From Liolophura sinensis (taxonomy: Eukaryota; Mollusca; Polyplacophora; Chitonida; Chitonidae), in assembly GCF_032854445.1 (NCBI RefSeq), contig NC_088307.1, positions 24,067,953 through 24,131,952 on the forward strand: a stretch of DNA of 64,000 nucleotides, in the 5' to 3' direction. Under the pieces are notes generated by a model. That model saw only the letters and a list, made by a program, of their open reading frames with translations. It was not told the DNA's origin and ran no database searches. This document shows, in pieces, positions 51,990 to 62,153 of the stretch; position 1 is the stretch's first letter; every line of letters starts with the position of its first letter. Both the position numbers and the translations under genes were made by a program.

Positions 51990-52715
51990 AGACGAACTCA
52001 TTTTCGGAAGAACCGTCTGTCAAATATTCATTTTTTGAAGTACCATCAGCGGAAAAACCCTCTGCGGAAAAATCATTTTCGGAATAACCATCTGTGAAAA
52101 AACCCTTTTCGGAAAATCATCTGCAGAAAAATCATTTTCGGAATAGCCATCTGTGAAAAAACCCTTTTCGGAAAATCATCTGCAGAAAAATCATTTTTGG
52201 AATAACCATCTGTGGAAAACCCCTTTTCGGAAGAAATATCTGTGGAAAAACCAGCTGCGGAAAAATCATTTTCCTAATAACCATAACCTCGCGTTTTCGA
52301 AAGAAACATCTGTGAAAAACCCGTTTTCGGAAAACCATCCGTGAAGAATCCATTTTCGGAAGAACCATCTGTGAAAAACCCATTTTCGGAAAAGCCATTT
52401 GTGGAAACCTCATCCAGCTGTGGAAATCACGTTTTCGAAAAAAGAGTGCATTTTGTAGAAAACCCATTTTCGGAAAAAAAAAAACATTTGTGGAAAATCC
52501 GTTTTCGAAAGAATCAGCTGTGGAAAACCCATTTTTGAAAAAACCATCGGTGGAAAACCCGTTTTCGGAAAAAACATCTGTGGAAAACCCGTTTTTGTAT
52601 GAACCATCTGTGGAAAACCCGTTTTCGCAAGAACCATCTATGGAAAATCCGTTTTCAGGAAAACAGTTTGTGGAAAACCAGTTTTCGGAAAAAAAAACAT
52701 CTGTTGAGAAAGTAA
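51990..52715 (+). repeat. 30-bp minisatellite
   Basis: About 24 imperfect copies of gaaccatctgtggaaaaccc plus gttttcggaa. In the plus frame it spells EPSVENPFSE-type decapeptides but is broken by frameshifts and stops; on the minus strand a 235-codon frame stays open. No start context, splice sites or family match support coding. Confidence 0.9.
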
Positions 52716-52839
52716 AGTAGGTGACCTTGCCCCTAGTTTTCATATATATTATATAAAATAGCAATTTTAACCAAAAAAAAAAAACTCTTGTATGAATGAT
52801 GCTAGAATATTCTTTAATTATAACACAGTATTGTGTCAT

Positions 52840-53000
52840 ATTCTACATAATATCCTGTTAGTCTAAGAGAAACTTTGTTGAATTAATACAATATGAAGAA
52901 TAATCTGTTGCAATAAGAGAATACATCGTAGCATCACTCATACAACAAACAGACTTTCTGTCCAAATTAACAGATTATGTTTTTAAACAGTGTATAGGCC
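52840..53000. repeat. Cluster of inverted TCTGTT/AACAGA motifs
   Basis: Contains aactttgttgaattaatac, aataatctgttgcaataag and ccaaattaacagatt, ending gtttttaaacagtgtat. Similar in design to the 51 kb cluster but with a different core hexamer. Confidence 0.4.
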
Positions 53001-53577
53001 TACATTATATTAAGCAGGTTCCGCTGTGCTTAGTTCCTTGGAAATGTACATGAATTTGTATAGATCCTAGGATTTGAAATACACCTAATAAACTTATTCA
53101 CCAACGGAAATAGCGATTACCGGTGCATAGGCCTAATCATGAGTGTCCAGTATTAGGATCGTGCGAGTCAGTTCACATGATGGAGTGAGCACCGCAACAC
53201 GAACAACAGTCCATCACACACAAACAGGCGCAATCTGTCCACATTTTTTGTGATTCTCTCGGCAGATCTCATAATTTGTTCGCCCTGACGTCTGGTTACA
53301 GGACCGGCTTGTTTGACATCGTTTAGTCACGCTCCAACTCACAAATAGACACTAAAACACGGGGTTCAACAAAGTGCGACAGGGTACACCATATATATAC
53401 ATACATACGATAATACAAAGTAGTGCAAACAAAACATCCTATACGCGGCGACTTCTGTACGGTCTACTCATAAAAGTGCGGGCATATAACGCATGATTGC
53501 CTTAATCTACACCAATTATTAATTCTTTCGCACAAAAAAAAATTCTGGACGTATTTTTAAAGCTGTCATATATGTAT

Positions 53578-53645
53578 GCTTTGGGTTTAACGTCGTCGTA
53601 CTTAATTTTTCAGTCATATGACGACGACAGTCATAATGTAATTTT
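53578..53645 (-). mobile_element. SINE body fragment, (CACT)n-tail type
   Basis: tgggtttaacgtcgtcgtac then cagtcatatgacgacgac, the reverse complement of the body at 0.65 kb. Confidence 0.6.
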
Positions 53646-53811
53646 AGTCACAAAAATATATCTTTAGGCGTATTAAATTAAAAAAGCTCTTAGAAATTAT
53701 TACCAGTACATTCTCCTTCAAGGATAAAATAATTCATGACTTAAATATCATATACACATATGTATTTGAAAAATAATAATAATAAAAGCCTCAATACTCA
53801 ATGGGCCCATA

Positions 53812-53960
53812 CACTCTCTAAAAACGACTGTGCACGAGTACACATAGGTGTGGCAAAAATGCACATCCACATATCAGCAGTACACAGATTGTGCAATTTT
53901 TAATGTTAAAAGTACACAAATTATGTACCACCAGATGTTCATTTACGCACACTTCCCTAC
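53812..53960. repeat. Cluster of GTACAC/GTGTAC-like motifs
   Basis: Begins ctctctaaaaacgactgtgc and carries several gtacaca, gtgcac and tgtacc motifs in both orientations. It resembles the 51 and 52.9 kb clusters in layout. Confidence 0.35.
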
Positions 53961-54689
53961 AGCTAGTCTCCGCGGCACATTACACATTTTACGTCATCTG
54001 CAGAAGCTCGCGCCACATGGTGGGGAAATATGCCAACCTCTTGGGTGGAAAATGAATCATGGGAAATCATTGTAAACGGCTCCTACAAGAACTGGACACC
54101 TTGAATCCGAAATCCCGTATTCAAAAACGAGGATTTCACTATTATTGTTACTTTGCAGTTAAGAACCCTTAGCTATTTTTATATTTCCAGTCAACTCTAA
54201 GACAATTACTATCAAAGACATTGTTGTCCTTCCACAAAACTCTCCGTTGTCGTAATTTTTTAAAGTCTATTTCAGTACAGCAGCGTTTGGAACATTATTT
54301 CGAACCATGCATGCCGTTTTTTCAAACTTCTTTTGCGCAATAGACAGATAAAAAATACATGGCTGCGCTGATATGTCACATAATGTGTTAGATATCGAAG
54401 AAAAGTGTAAAGTGCTGTGGAGACTAGCTATAGAGAATTACTTCTAGGTAAAGTACTTTTGGTTATATATATATATATATATTAGTTCCGAGCGACGTGT
54501 AGTTTCGCGCTGTGTTGACGCGTCAAGGCCATCAGTTGTTTGTTGTATTTAGTTACCGATTGTGTGTCTGTACTACTGAGTATTTAACTTGTATAATGGT
54601 GTTCAGCATCAAACCATCAGAACATACACCATGAGATGCCCGGATTAAACCACAGGCAAATAATTTCTAAACTTCTTCGCGCATGTTGC

Positions 54690-54880
54690 AGAAATTGTAC
54701 TCAATAATTTTTCACTTATACTATCCCGCTGGGGTTTATGGGTGGAGGGAATTTGAATATCTAAAGCAAACCACCAGCTTCTGGCAAGGCACTGGCGAAC
54801 ATTCCCACGTTTGGCACTGGTTGAAGGGAAGTGGTCACTAGCTAATTTCATGTAAGACAATATGAGTGGGACCGCAGAAT
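54690..54880 (-). mobile_element. Degenerate SINE, second family
   Basis: gtactcaataatttttcact, aaaccaccagcttctggca and gaacattcccacgt, with ctaatttcatgtaagac at the end. It shares phrases with 30.55-30.70 kb. Confidence 0.5.
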
Positions 54881-55326
54881 GCTCCTTGCAACCAAGGCCC
54901 CGAGATCACCACACAAAAAACTAATTAATAAATAATGCAGCTAATGATTCCACCGAAAACGGGCACGTCTGCATGCTGATTTCGTGAGCAAAAGTGGTAC
55001 GAGGCACCTTTGGTAGCAAACCTTGCTATGGGAGATAATCCAATTCTTCTTAGTCCCAGTTCGGAGTTACTTCCCCTGTTTCGTTACTTGCATGGCCTAA
55101 AACGTTATTTGAAAATTTGACGCTTGGACTAAGGTAACTTACTATAACTCTCTGTATAGCTTGCATACAAAACATAAGAAAAACTTTTCTTGGTATTTCA
55201 GTTGTTTACTACACTGAAAAATGCATACCAGATGTACATTTAAATACATCACGACACTTAACTCTTGTATAACATCTGGTTTTAATTTTACCTGTCTCTC
55301 TCATTACATCTAGCTAACCCTTAAGT

Positions 55327-55332
55327 TTTATT
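55327..55332 (-). terminator. Candidate TOMM22 polyadenylation signal
   Basis: TTTATT on the plus strand reads AATAAA on the minus strand, about 180 bases past the TOMM22 stop. This is a suitable position for the 3' UTR end; in AT-rich DNA a chance match is possible. Confidence 0.35.
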
Positions 55333-55513
55333 TTCACTCAAATTCCGTCTTTTTCCACAGTGCAGGAATATAATATTAAAAAAAGATGATATTAAAAACT
55401 TTTTTTTATCTGAGAATACAATGTCTGACACAGAAAATCTGCATGACTTTGGTCACTTTTCTTCGTCTTCTCTCTGGGGTCGTAGACTTCATCCGATTCT
55501 GATCTGCCAATCA

Positions 55514-55832
55514 TCATCTCTGTGGAACAGGGACTTGCATGACACCTGGCATCGCCCCTGGCAACAGCCCTCCTGCCCCTGCAGAACCAGACACAGCCGC
55601 ATTGGGGCCAAGCAATATCTGGCGTTGTTGTTGTATTTGCTGCTCCTGTAGCTGTGCCCGTTCCCCTTCGAACATAACAGGAAGTACAAGGATAGTGGCA
55701 GATGATGCGGCTATCCACGTCGCTGATTTTCCTAAACTGAACAGTGTCTTTGCACCGAAGATGGAAAATGAGGTTAGGTTACCAACAGCTTTACGAAGAC
55801 CCTCTGGAAACATCTCTGTTAGACCCCACAAC
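55514..55832 (-). CDS. TOMM22: TOMM22, coding exon 2 (membrane anchor and intermembrane-space tail)
   Basis: The acceptor ttctgttcaacag is at 55833, and the first base completes Arg65. The exon then begins LWGLTEMFPE, a TOM22 hallmark, followed by an amphipathic stretch, a transmembrane segment at about residues 101-119 (WIAASSATILVLP, with the conserved Pro at 116), then a Gln-rich region and RQILLGPN, also strongly conserved. The C-terminal tail is Gly/Ala/Pro-rich (GAGGLLPGAMPG), longer than the human tail. Stop TGA at 55514-55516; the protein is about 170 residues against 142 in human. Identity is firm. Confidence 0.93.
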
Positions 55833-56427
55833 CTGTTGAACAGAAATGTACATGTTAATCAATTACGCTTCATTATCTGATTGATTTTTATGTCTTTTAT
55901 GTCCAATTTATTCACTTATTAATCTGATTGCTGTTCAATGCCATACTCAACAATATTTCACTTACACAATGGCTGTCAGTTTGAGGAGAAGGGAAAATAC
56001 GAGCATGAACCGAAGACAACTAACAAGTTATGAGCATTCTCACAGGTAAGATACATTTACGGACACCATATTGGTCGAGAGTATGTGGCTGGGTTAAAGG
56101 TTCCAAAAGTGCTAAGGTCTGTCTAATGTCACCTTGGCACCATAAGAAGTGAGCGTGAGGAAATCTACAAATTCTCAAGGCTGGGTTTGAATGCGCACCT
56201 TGAGTGCCTGAGTGATTAAAACTCAAGTGCCTGTAAGTACCACTACTAGTCAGCTGGCAATGTATTCCAAGGCATGACATCGAATGATACAGAAGTACGG
56301 TAACAACACGTTAGAGACTGAAGAGGTCACATGTGACTAAAAAAGTAACAACATGTTACTTCAAAACAAGTGGAAGGAAAAGAAGAGGCAAAAACTTTAT
56401 AAGACAGAACGGATAAACGGCACTCGC
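55833..56427 (-). other. TOMM22 intron (GC-AG) with SINE remnant
   Basis: Intron of 595 bp starting GCGAGT and ending CAACAG on the minus strand. It carries a decayed minus-oriented SINE body: near 55930-55980 it reads gattgctgttcaatgccat and atatttcactta, matching the family consensus seen elsewhere. The stretch to about 56080 resembles the second SINE family. Confidence 0.75.
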
Positions 56428-56621
56428 CTTTCTGCTAAAGATTCGTCAATGTCATCATCGTCATCATCGACTGAAAGATCTTGAGGCCTAACGATATCTG
56501 TTGTTGTTGTAGCGCCACTCGCCTTGGTAGGTGACTGCTCCAGGGACGTCGCCACAGGCACTGGGCCAAAGTGACCAGATGCAAGCTCTATCCCTGGGCC
56601 TTCCGATAATTGTTCTGCCAT
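56428..56621 (-). CDS. TOMM22: TOMM22, coding exon 1 (acidic cytosolic receptor domain)
   Basis: TOM22 is the central receptor and organiser of the TOM complex in the mitochondrial outer membrane, binding presequences on its cytosolic acidic domain. This exon encodes residues 1-64, starting MAEQLSEGPG and ending in an acidic run of Asp residues then IDESLAE, equivalent to the acidic DDDEELDETLSER part of the vertebrate protein. The ATG at 56621 is the only good start. The exon ends GAA AG in phase 2, and the following intron begins GCGAGT, so the donor is a GC rather than GT. The first exon lies head-to-head with ANAPC2, 613 bp away. Confidence 0.88.
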
Positions 56622-57234
56622 TATACGTAGTTTACAACCTTTATCTTTCCTCTGTATTTTGTTTTTCTCTCACAAATAACGCACGTTTCTTATGGCTAAT
56701 GTCAACAGCGTCGAAACGAGCCCAGCTAAAGAGCCGTCAGGGGCAGACACCTGGGAGCTACTATAAACTAAACCAGCTTAAAACACGAAGGAAACAACAT
56801 TTCTTAATTTTACACATCATCCGTTCCATGTTTAGTTCCATCATGATACACAACACATAGTTTTAACATTTATGTTACTTTTTGTGTATATATGAGTCTG
56901 TAATGTTGATTTGGTCATAACTTCACTAGAAAATTGACTCGGACAGTGCTTGACTAAATAAAAAATAAACCATTTCGTGTTTTTACAGAAATGTTATGAG
57001 CATTTGAACTTTATACTTTACAGATATAATGCTTAATAATTATTTAATGAGACTCAGAATATTTGTACATATAAATATAGCGCAGCCAATTTTTGTTGGC
57101 TTTGCTCAACAATTGCCCGTAACAAACCCTTAAATCTATAATTTGGTTGCAACCATCCTTGAACAGAGCTCGTGGGCCCGTGAGTAAGTCATGCCTTGAC
57201 AATGTCCAGTGGAGGCTAACCAGGTAACATCGCG
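56622..57234. promoter_or_regulatory. TOMM22-ANAPC2 shared 5' interval
   Basis: The translation starts of TOMM22 (minus) and ANAPC2 (plus) face away from each other across 613 bp, with no other gene between. Such spacing is typical of bidirectional promoters of housekeeping genes. The interval is AT-rich in its centre and GC-richer at both ends. No specific factor site could be assigned. Confidence 0.45.
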
Positions 57235-57309
57235 ATGGCGGCAAGCGAAGATACATTGAATCTGGCTTGGGAAGTGGTGTCGCGAACGTTGGCACCTGGC
57301 CGATTATCG
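57235..57309 (+). CDS. ANAPC2: ANAPC2, coding exon 1
   Basis: ATG at 57235 in good context (cgcgATGG) begins MAASEDTLNLAWEVVSRTLA, then PGRLS. It resembles the start of vertebrate APC2, where LVAW followed by a short hydrophobic helix occupies the same place. The predicted donor is TCG|GTTTGT at 57310, in phase 0, matching the acceptor at 58405. The donor is weak, so the exact 3' end is less certain than the start. Confidence 0.65.
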
Positions 57310-58405
57310 GTTTGTAAACTGGAAAAAATGGTTATTTAACTATTACCCTGTAACATAAAGCTGAGCTATTTGGTCTCTCAACTCGTATTTTTCTCCCTTT
57401 ACTGTTGTCTTCTCACTTGATCAGCTCGGCTGTCATCACTGCTACTAAATGTAGTCTGTCAAGCCTTGAGTGTAGTATCAGGCCTGCTTCTTTACTAGTG
57501 TGTTGCAAACAACAAATCAACAGAACAGCGATCAATAAACATGGTTTTACGGCATCGTTTAGAATGATCACTAACAACTGATTCTATTCTGCAGCCTAGC
57601 CCTGGATTCATACATTTAGATGGCTCTCACTCAGTCATCCCAGTCATGTCTGGGTCTTATTCACCCCCTGAAGAGTACGTCGTAAAGTTTCAGATTACAA
57701 ACCTCCCATGCCTGCCCAGTTACTTCTTTACAATGCTTACTCCTAGTCCGAGATTGCTCTGATGTTAGGTTTTGCAAATTTTGTTCGGCCTTGGATGGAC
57801 CCAAACCAAAATCCTGATGCAGTTGCCGTATTGTTTGAGATAAAAGTTATCAGTCAAACTCATCTTCAGACACTCATGTTCCTTATCTTTTCGTCTGTCG
57901 ATTTATCGTTATCACATTATCGTTATAACTCCCTATGCTGCGTGGGTTCCAGATTCTTTGGTGATGCTCAAAGTGAATGGCCGTACTGACAGCCGCAATA
58001 TATTTGACAGGTGCAGGTAATTGCATGGGGTTTTTAAATGAAGCGCACTCTGACAGTTTGGGAACAAAATTTTGATGTCAGAGCACTATCGTGTAAGCTT
58101 AGTCCTAGATTGCCAGACAGATAAAATCATGAGTTGTTGATCATCCCCAAGGCAGAATACTCCTGGGTTGTTGTACTGACTGACACATTTCTCTGCAGTT
58201 CCAGTCTTTAGCCTAGGCAGCCCAGCTCTAATGGACTTTCCATGTATTCTGACATTTACATGTATGCCAGGTCAGCGTCATTTACAAAACAGGTATTTGG
58301 CTAAAACCATAATTCCAGAGAATCTGTATGCCCCTTATTATGATGTGAACACAAAATGCTTTCCCTGTTCCTTCAAAATTAATATACATTGTCTAATGTT
58401 GATAG
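57310..58405 (+). other. ANAPC2 intron 1
   Basis: About 1.1 kb of non-coding sequence between a weak GTTTGT donor and a gttgatag acceptor. No repeat family or extra exon was recognised. Confidence 0.55.
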
Positions 58406-58877
58406 GTTGGCGTGACTGATCAGGCTGGTCCTGGGATGGAGTTTGACCGCGCTGTGGATGTGTTATGTCAGAGCCACCTAGGTCACATCATAGAAGAGTG
58501 GTTCATAGAGAGAGTACAGCAAGATCTCCGTCAGAACGTTGCCCCTGTGTTCTGGCAGGCGGCCAAGGCTACAGCCAATTCCGACCCCATCCTGTGTTTA
58601 TCTGATGCTGTGGACACTCTTCATAGGGAACTGTCACAGTACAAGGCTTGTGTTGAAAGACTGGAGTCGATACGCCCTCTTCTGGGGCAACAACCTTTTG
58701 GCCACCCCAGTTTGGGGAAATCCCTGCCCCAGCATCAAAGACAGATGAAAAAGTTCCTATTTATGCTGTATAAAGCTGTGATATTTCACACAATACCCAA
58801 ATATTTCCACACAGTCATCAACAGTTTTTATTCCAAAGCGTTCAAGGTGTTTCATTTATCCCAGGTTGAAAATGAAG
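58406..58877 (+). CDS. ANAPC2: ANAPC2, coding exon 2 (N-terminal helical repeats)
   Basis: APC2 is the cullin-like scaffold of the anaphase-promoting complex, which ubiquitinates cyclins and securin; with APC11 it forms the catalytic core. This exon encodes residues of about 26-182. The segment FDRAVDVLCQSHLGHIIEEWFIERVQQDL aligns with the vertebrate segment around VLEEWFVEVLQNDL. It is followed by FWQAAKA, a leucine-rich helix, and the stretch around IPKYFHTVINSFYSKAFKVF, matching the TPRTFQEMIQRLYGCFLRVY part of the human protein. The exon ends GAA G in phase 1 at donor GTAAGC. The acceptor could alternatively be the CAG at 58421-58423, which would shorten the exon by six codons. Confidence 0.9.
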
Positions 58878-59249
58878 GTAAGCTCATATATTTGTATCGA
58901 TTGTCTAAATTTAAGTCTAGTCAACAGATTGCCTTAGACCTCATCTTCAAATAGGATATTAGGTAAAGATTTATGCATTAACTTTAAGGCAGTCTCAAAG
59001 AAATAATTCAAAATGGACTCTTACTTTTGTAACAGTTTGCTATCTAGGAAAACATGCAGCTATTTTGGTTTTGGAGATAAATGAAGTGGTAAATTTGCCA
59101 CTTCAGGACATTGTTTTGCATACCTTTTCTACCTTCAGTTTTGAGGAGCACATGAAGGGGAGGCTATTGTTGAAAAACTTCAGTATGAGCATGGCTCACT
59201 GATACCAGCCAACCACACAGTCATTCATTTTGTATTGTATTGATTGTAG
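58878..59249 (+). other. ANAPC2 intron 2
   Basis: An intron of 372 bp, GTAAGC donor and ttgattgtag acceptor. Nothing else was recognised in it. Confidence 0.8.
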
Positions 59250-59355
59250 AGGAATCTGAAGAGGAGCGAACAGATTGTGCAGGATGTGATGAGCCAGTCT
59301 TAAGGTGTTGCTGTACTGAAATAATCAGCAAATTCCACACAGTCAACAGTCAGCT
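59250..59355 (+). CDS. ANAPC2: ANAPC2, coding exon 3 (Cys-rich segment)
   Basis: Starts with AG completing Glu183, then EESEEERTDCAGCDEPVLRC and CCTEIISKFHTVNSQ. The Cys cluster CAGC...CCC corresponds to the CAGCSSDKQQCWC region of vertebrate APC2. It ends CT in phase 2 at donor GTAAGT. Phases agree with both neighbours. Confidence 0.88.
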
Positions 59356-59509
59356 GTAAGTGCTCCCCAGCTTGCCAATCCAGGAACTGTATTGTGGATG
59401 TTTTTCTTGTCCCTTGACAAAAGTACTCTGTGCTGTTATCTTTTGACCTTGGCGTCCAGCTTGTGCTTGATTTTGCATATGTAAGATTGTCAGTGAATTT
59501 ATGAGGCGA

Positions 59510-60400
59510 GGTGTTTTCCTCTGGGTTGTACTCTTGGTCTTCTCCAGGTTGTACTCATGGTTTCCTCGAGGCTGTACCCCTGTTTTCCTCTAGGTTTTAC
59601 ACATGATTTCCTCCAGATTATTCTCATGTTTTTTTCCAGGTTGTACTCCTAGTCGTGGTTTCCTTCACACTGCAGACCTGGTTAGGGTTTCCTCCAGGTT
59701 GTACTCATGGTTTCCTGCAGGTTGTACTCATGGTCCTGTTTCCCCCCAAGGCTGTACTCCACTCCTGGTCATGCTTTCCTTCAAGGCTGTGCTTGTGGCT
59801 ATGGTTTCATCTGGGTTGTACTTATAGCCTTGGTTTCCTTCAGGCTGTACTCATGGTCATTATTCCTCCAGTTTGTACTCATGTTCATGTTTTCCTTCAG
59901 GTTGTATGCATGATTTCCTCAAAGTTAAACCCATGGTTTCCTTCAGGGTGAACCTATGGTCATGGTTTCCTGCAGGTTGTACTCATGGTCCTGTTTTCCT
60001 CCAAGGCTGTACTCTTGGTCATGGTTTCTTCAAGGCTGTACTAATGGCTATGGTTTCATCTGGGTTGTACTTACAGTCATGGTTTCCTTCAGGTTGTACT
60101 CATGGTCATTATTCCTTCAGGTTGTACTCATGTTTACGGTTTAGTCCAGGTTGTATTCATGGTTCCTCCAAGTTAGACTTATGGTCATAGTTTCCTTCAG
60201 GTTTTACCCATGGTCATGGTTTCCTGCAGGTTGTATTCATGGTTTCCTGCAGGTTGTATTCATGGTTTCCTGCAGGTTGTACTCATGGTCCTGGTCTCCT
60301 CCAAGGCTGTACTCCTGGTAATGGTTTTCTTCAAGGCTGTACTTGTGGCTATGGCTTCATCTGTGTTTATGGCCGTGGTTTCATCCACCCAAAACTTTGA
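59510..60400 (+). repeat. Degenerate minisatellite in ANAPC2 intron 3
   Basis: Many imperfect copies of a roughly 23-30 bp unit such as ggttgtactcatggtttcct followed by ccag or tcaag. Variants insert ggtcat or ggtcctg. Copies are too diverged and length-variable to give one period. Frames across it (up to about 105 codons) only reflect the repeat. Confidence 0.85.
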
Positions 60401-60593
60401 GTGATAAATTCAGCTTACAAAATAAAATGCTGTTAAACATTCCTTACATTCATAATATTGACATTATAATTTTCCATATAAGACAATAGGTTAAGTTTTT
60501 TTAATATCTAAAAATGTTTTAGCCCACATTAATCTAGTTCTGATTGGTTATCCTGCTGTTTTACGTCCAGAGATTTGGCAGGTAACTGTACCA

Positions 60594-60795
60594 GGAAGCA
60601 GGTTGTGGCCAAGTGGTTAAGGTGATTGTCAGGATACTCGAAGGATCACAAGGCATGGGTTCAAACCCAGCCTTGGGCAATGGTTAATATCCTTAGCGAT
60701 GTAGTTGACTGAATTTTCTTATCACATGGTCATTGTGGTCATGTCAGTGAAATATTCTTAAAATTGATTACAATAATGAATAATTAAATAATTAC
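60594..60795 (+). mobile_element. SINE with tRNA-like head in ANAPC2 intron 3
   Basis: The head contains an A-box-like gtggccaagtggttaagg and a B-box-like gggttcaaacccagcc, spaced as in a tRNA-derived polymerase III promoter. A decayed body follows (gtcagtgaaatattctta) with an A/T-rich tail. This head differs from the main family, but the body shares the gtgaaatattctt element. Confidence 0.65.
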
Positions 60796-60824
60796 ATATT
60801 ATTGTGTAATATTCCATTTCCTAG

Positions 60825-60957
60825 AGGAGAATTGGGATTGTTGGAGAAACTGTCCGGATCAGCCATCACAAGCCTTGTCCATCAGAGGATTAAGGACCAC
60901 ATCAGCGAGACCTGCCAAGGCAACTTTGAGACATCCTACATCGCCACTTTGGAAAAG
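60825..60957 (+). CDS. ANAPC2: ANAPC2, coding exon 4
   Basis: The first base completes Leu218; the exon then reads GELGLLEKLSGSAITSLVHQ and RIKDHISETCQGNFETSYIA, ending TLEK in phase 0 at donor GTAATG. It aligns with the vertebrate segment LERVSAEAVTTTLHQ and the following RCRGEYERSFLREFHKW region. Phases fit exons 3 and 5. Confidence 0.9.
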
Positions 60958-61458
60958 GTAATGGGACTCTTTTCATGTCCATTGCCTCTTCGTGTGGGGT
61001 ATTTGTTGTGATGTTCGTGCAGTTTGAGGATTGCCCTCTCTGAAGTGAGTCAAGATTAGCAAAATCTGAACATTATGTGTGAAATCCTACTTGTAAATGG
61101 TACATTGGAGTTCTAAGTTAAGAATAACAAGACCCATTTCCAGAAGACTGGCTTGATTTATTTATATCGTAGATTATTGCTCAAGTCGTACAAAGAAATT
61201 TGATTACTGCATATTTGGCTTTTAGGCATTCCTGAAATTTATAAAGAATAACAATCATGAGCACTTCAGAAATTCAGATTAAGAAGTAAGATGTTATTTG
61301 AACAACTTGTGGGAAAGTTGTCTGTAACTTGTCCATAGACGGTGGTTTGTTCTGAGCACCCTGATTTTCTCCACCCATAAAACTGACCGCCATCAGATGA
61401 GTGAATGAATGAATAAATCAGTCAATCAATCAGTCAATTAATCAATCATTCTTCACAG
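60958..61458 (+). other. ANAPC2 intron 4 with SINE tail
   Basis: Intron of 501 bp. Its end (about 61345-61445) carries a decayed SINE 3' part: ctccacccataaaactgacc and a (AATC/AATG)n tail. It resembles a copy at about 2.63 kb. Acceptor attcttcacag. Confidence 0.75.
61345..61445 (+). mobile_element. SINE 3' part in ANAPC2 intron 4
   Basis: ggtggtttgttctgagcacc then ctccacccataaaactgacc and gccatc, ending in a simple (gaat/caat)n tail. It is related to the copy at 2.6 kb and to the main SINE body. Confidence 0.55.
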
Positions 61459-61750
61459 TGGCTTGATGACACAGTTCTGGAGTGGCTCCACACAGTTTAC
61501 ACAGGCAAGCACGGTAGCCATAGTGACACAGGAGATGACCACATCCAGGCATTTAAAGGGAGACTACTCCACCTTGTGTATGACACATATGCTAGGATCA
61601 GGATTGACCTGCTGTTCAACATCATCATTGAGTACCCAGATTCTGAGCCAGCTCTGCAGGACTTAAGGACCTGTCTGGAGAAAACAGATCTAAGAGCTCA
61701 TCTCACGTCGTCATTACGATCGGCTTTAGAGGTCCGGCTTCTACACCCAG
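61459..61750 (+). CDS. ANAPC2: ANAPC2, coding exon 5
   Basis: Encodes 97 residues beginning WLDDTVLEWLHTVY and including RIRIDLLFNIIIEYPDSEPA, LQDLRTCLEKTDLRAHL and ALEVRLLHPG. These match the strongly conserved human stretch around LRIEELFSIVRDFPDSRPAI, DLKYCLERTDQR and ALETRLLHPG. It ends CCA G in phase 1 at donor GTGGGG. Identity is unambiguous. Confidence 0.95.
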
Positions 61751-62153
61751 GTGGGGGCAGGTTGTGGTCACAAAGTTCAGATGCTTGTCTTTGAGTCATT
61801 TGTCATATGTAGTATCAAATTAATCCCATACTTACTTAGGGAATTTCCAACATTGACCTGTTTCTCGTTGACTTGAGACCTGGCAGTAGGGACAAAACTG
61901 ACTGGTTTCCTTCTTGACCGTTGGAACAGAAGAGAAATGCTATTAAACTACATTCAAATATATATATAAATTACCATATTTTGTTGGGCAGCACTGTTAA
62001 ACTTTAATTCAAACATGGTTTTATTGGTCAAGGACTACATGTTGTCATCGTCTGGGAAAACCAGTTATAGCAGCTCTGCCAACAAATCTCTCCCCCACTG
62101 CGCACCCCCATGCTCTCTGGATAGAGTATTTTATATCATTTCTGTGCTTTCAG
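61751..62153 (+). other. ANAPC2 intron 5
   Basis: An intron of 403 bp with donor GTGGGG and acceptor tctgtgctttcag. No repeat was recognised. Confidence 0.85.

Larger units (their letters stand above)
42680..55326. other. Intergenic region between the possible MGCC exon and TOMM22
   Basis: AT-rich DNA carrying most of the SINE copies, candidate blocks G and H, the motif clusters and the 52 kb minisatellite. If the MGCC exon is real, its later exons may lie here, but none could be picked out. Confidence 0.5.
59356..60824 (+). other. ANAPC2 intron 3 with minisatellite and SINE
   Basis: Intron of 1,469 bp filled largely by a degenerate tandem array (59.51-60.40 kb) and one SINE with a tRNA-like head (60.59-60.79 kb), both listed separately. 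Acceptor is tttcctag at 60824. Confidence 0.85.

Noticed and set aside
52132-52839. Minus-strand 235-codon frame
   Set aside because: It is produced by the 30-bp minisatellite, whose period is a multiple of three; the composition (MGFPQM-type repeats) is not protein-like.
57044-57295. Minus-strand 83-codon frame over the ANAPC2 start
   Set aside because: It is antisense to ANAPC2 exon 1, which has clear family similarity.
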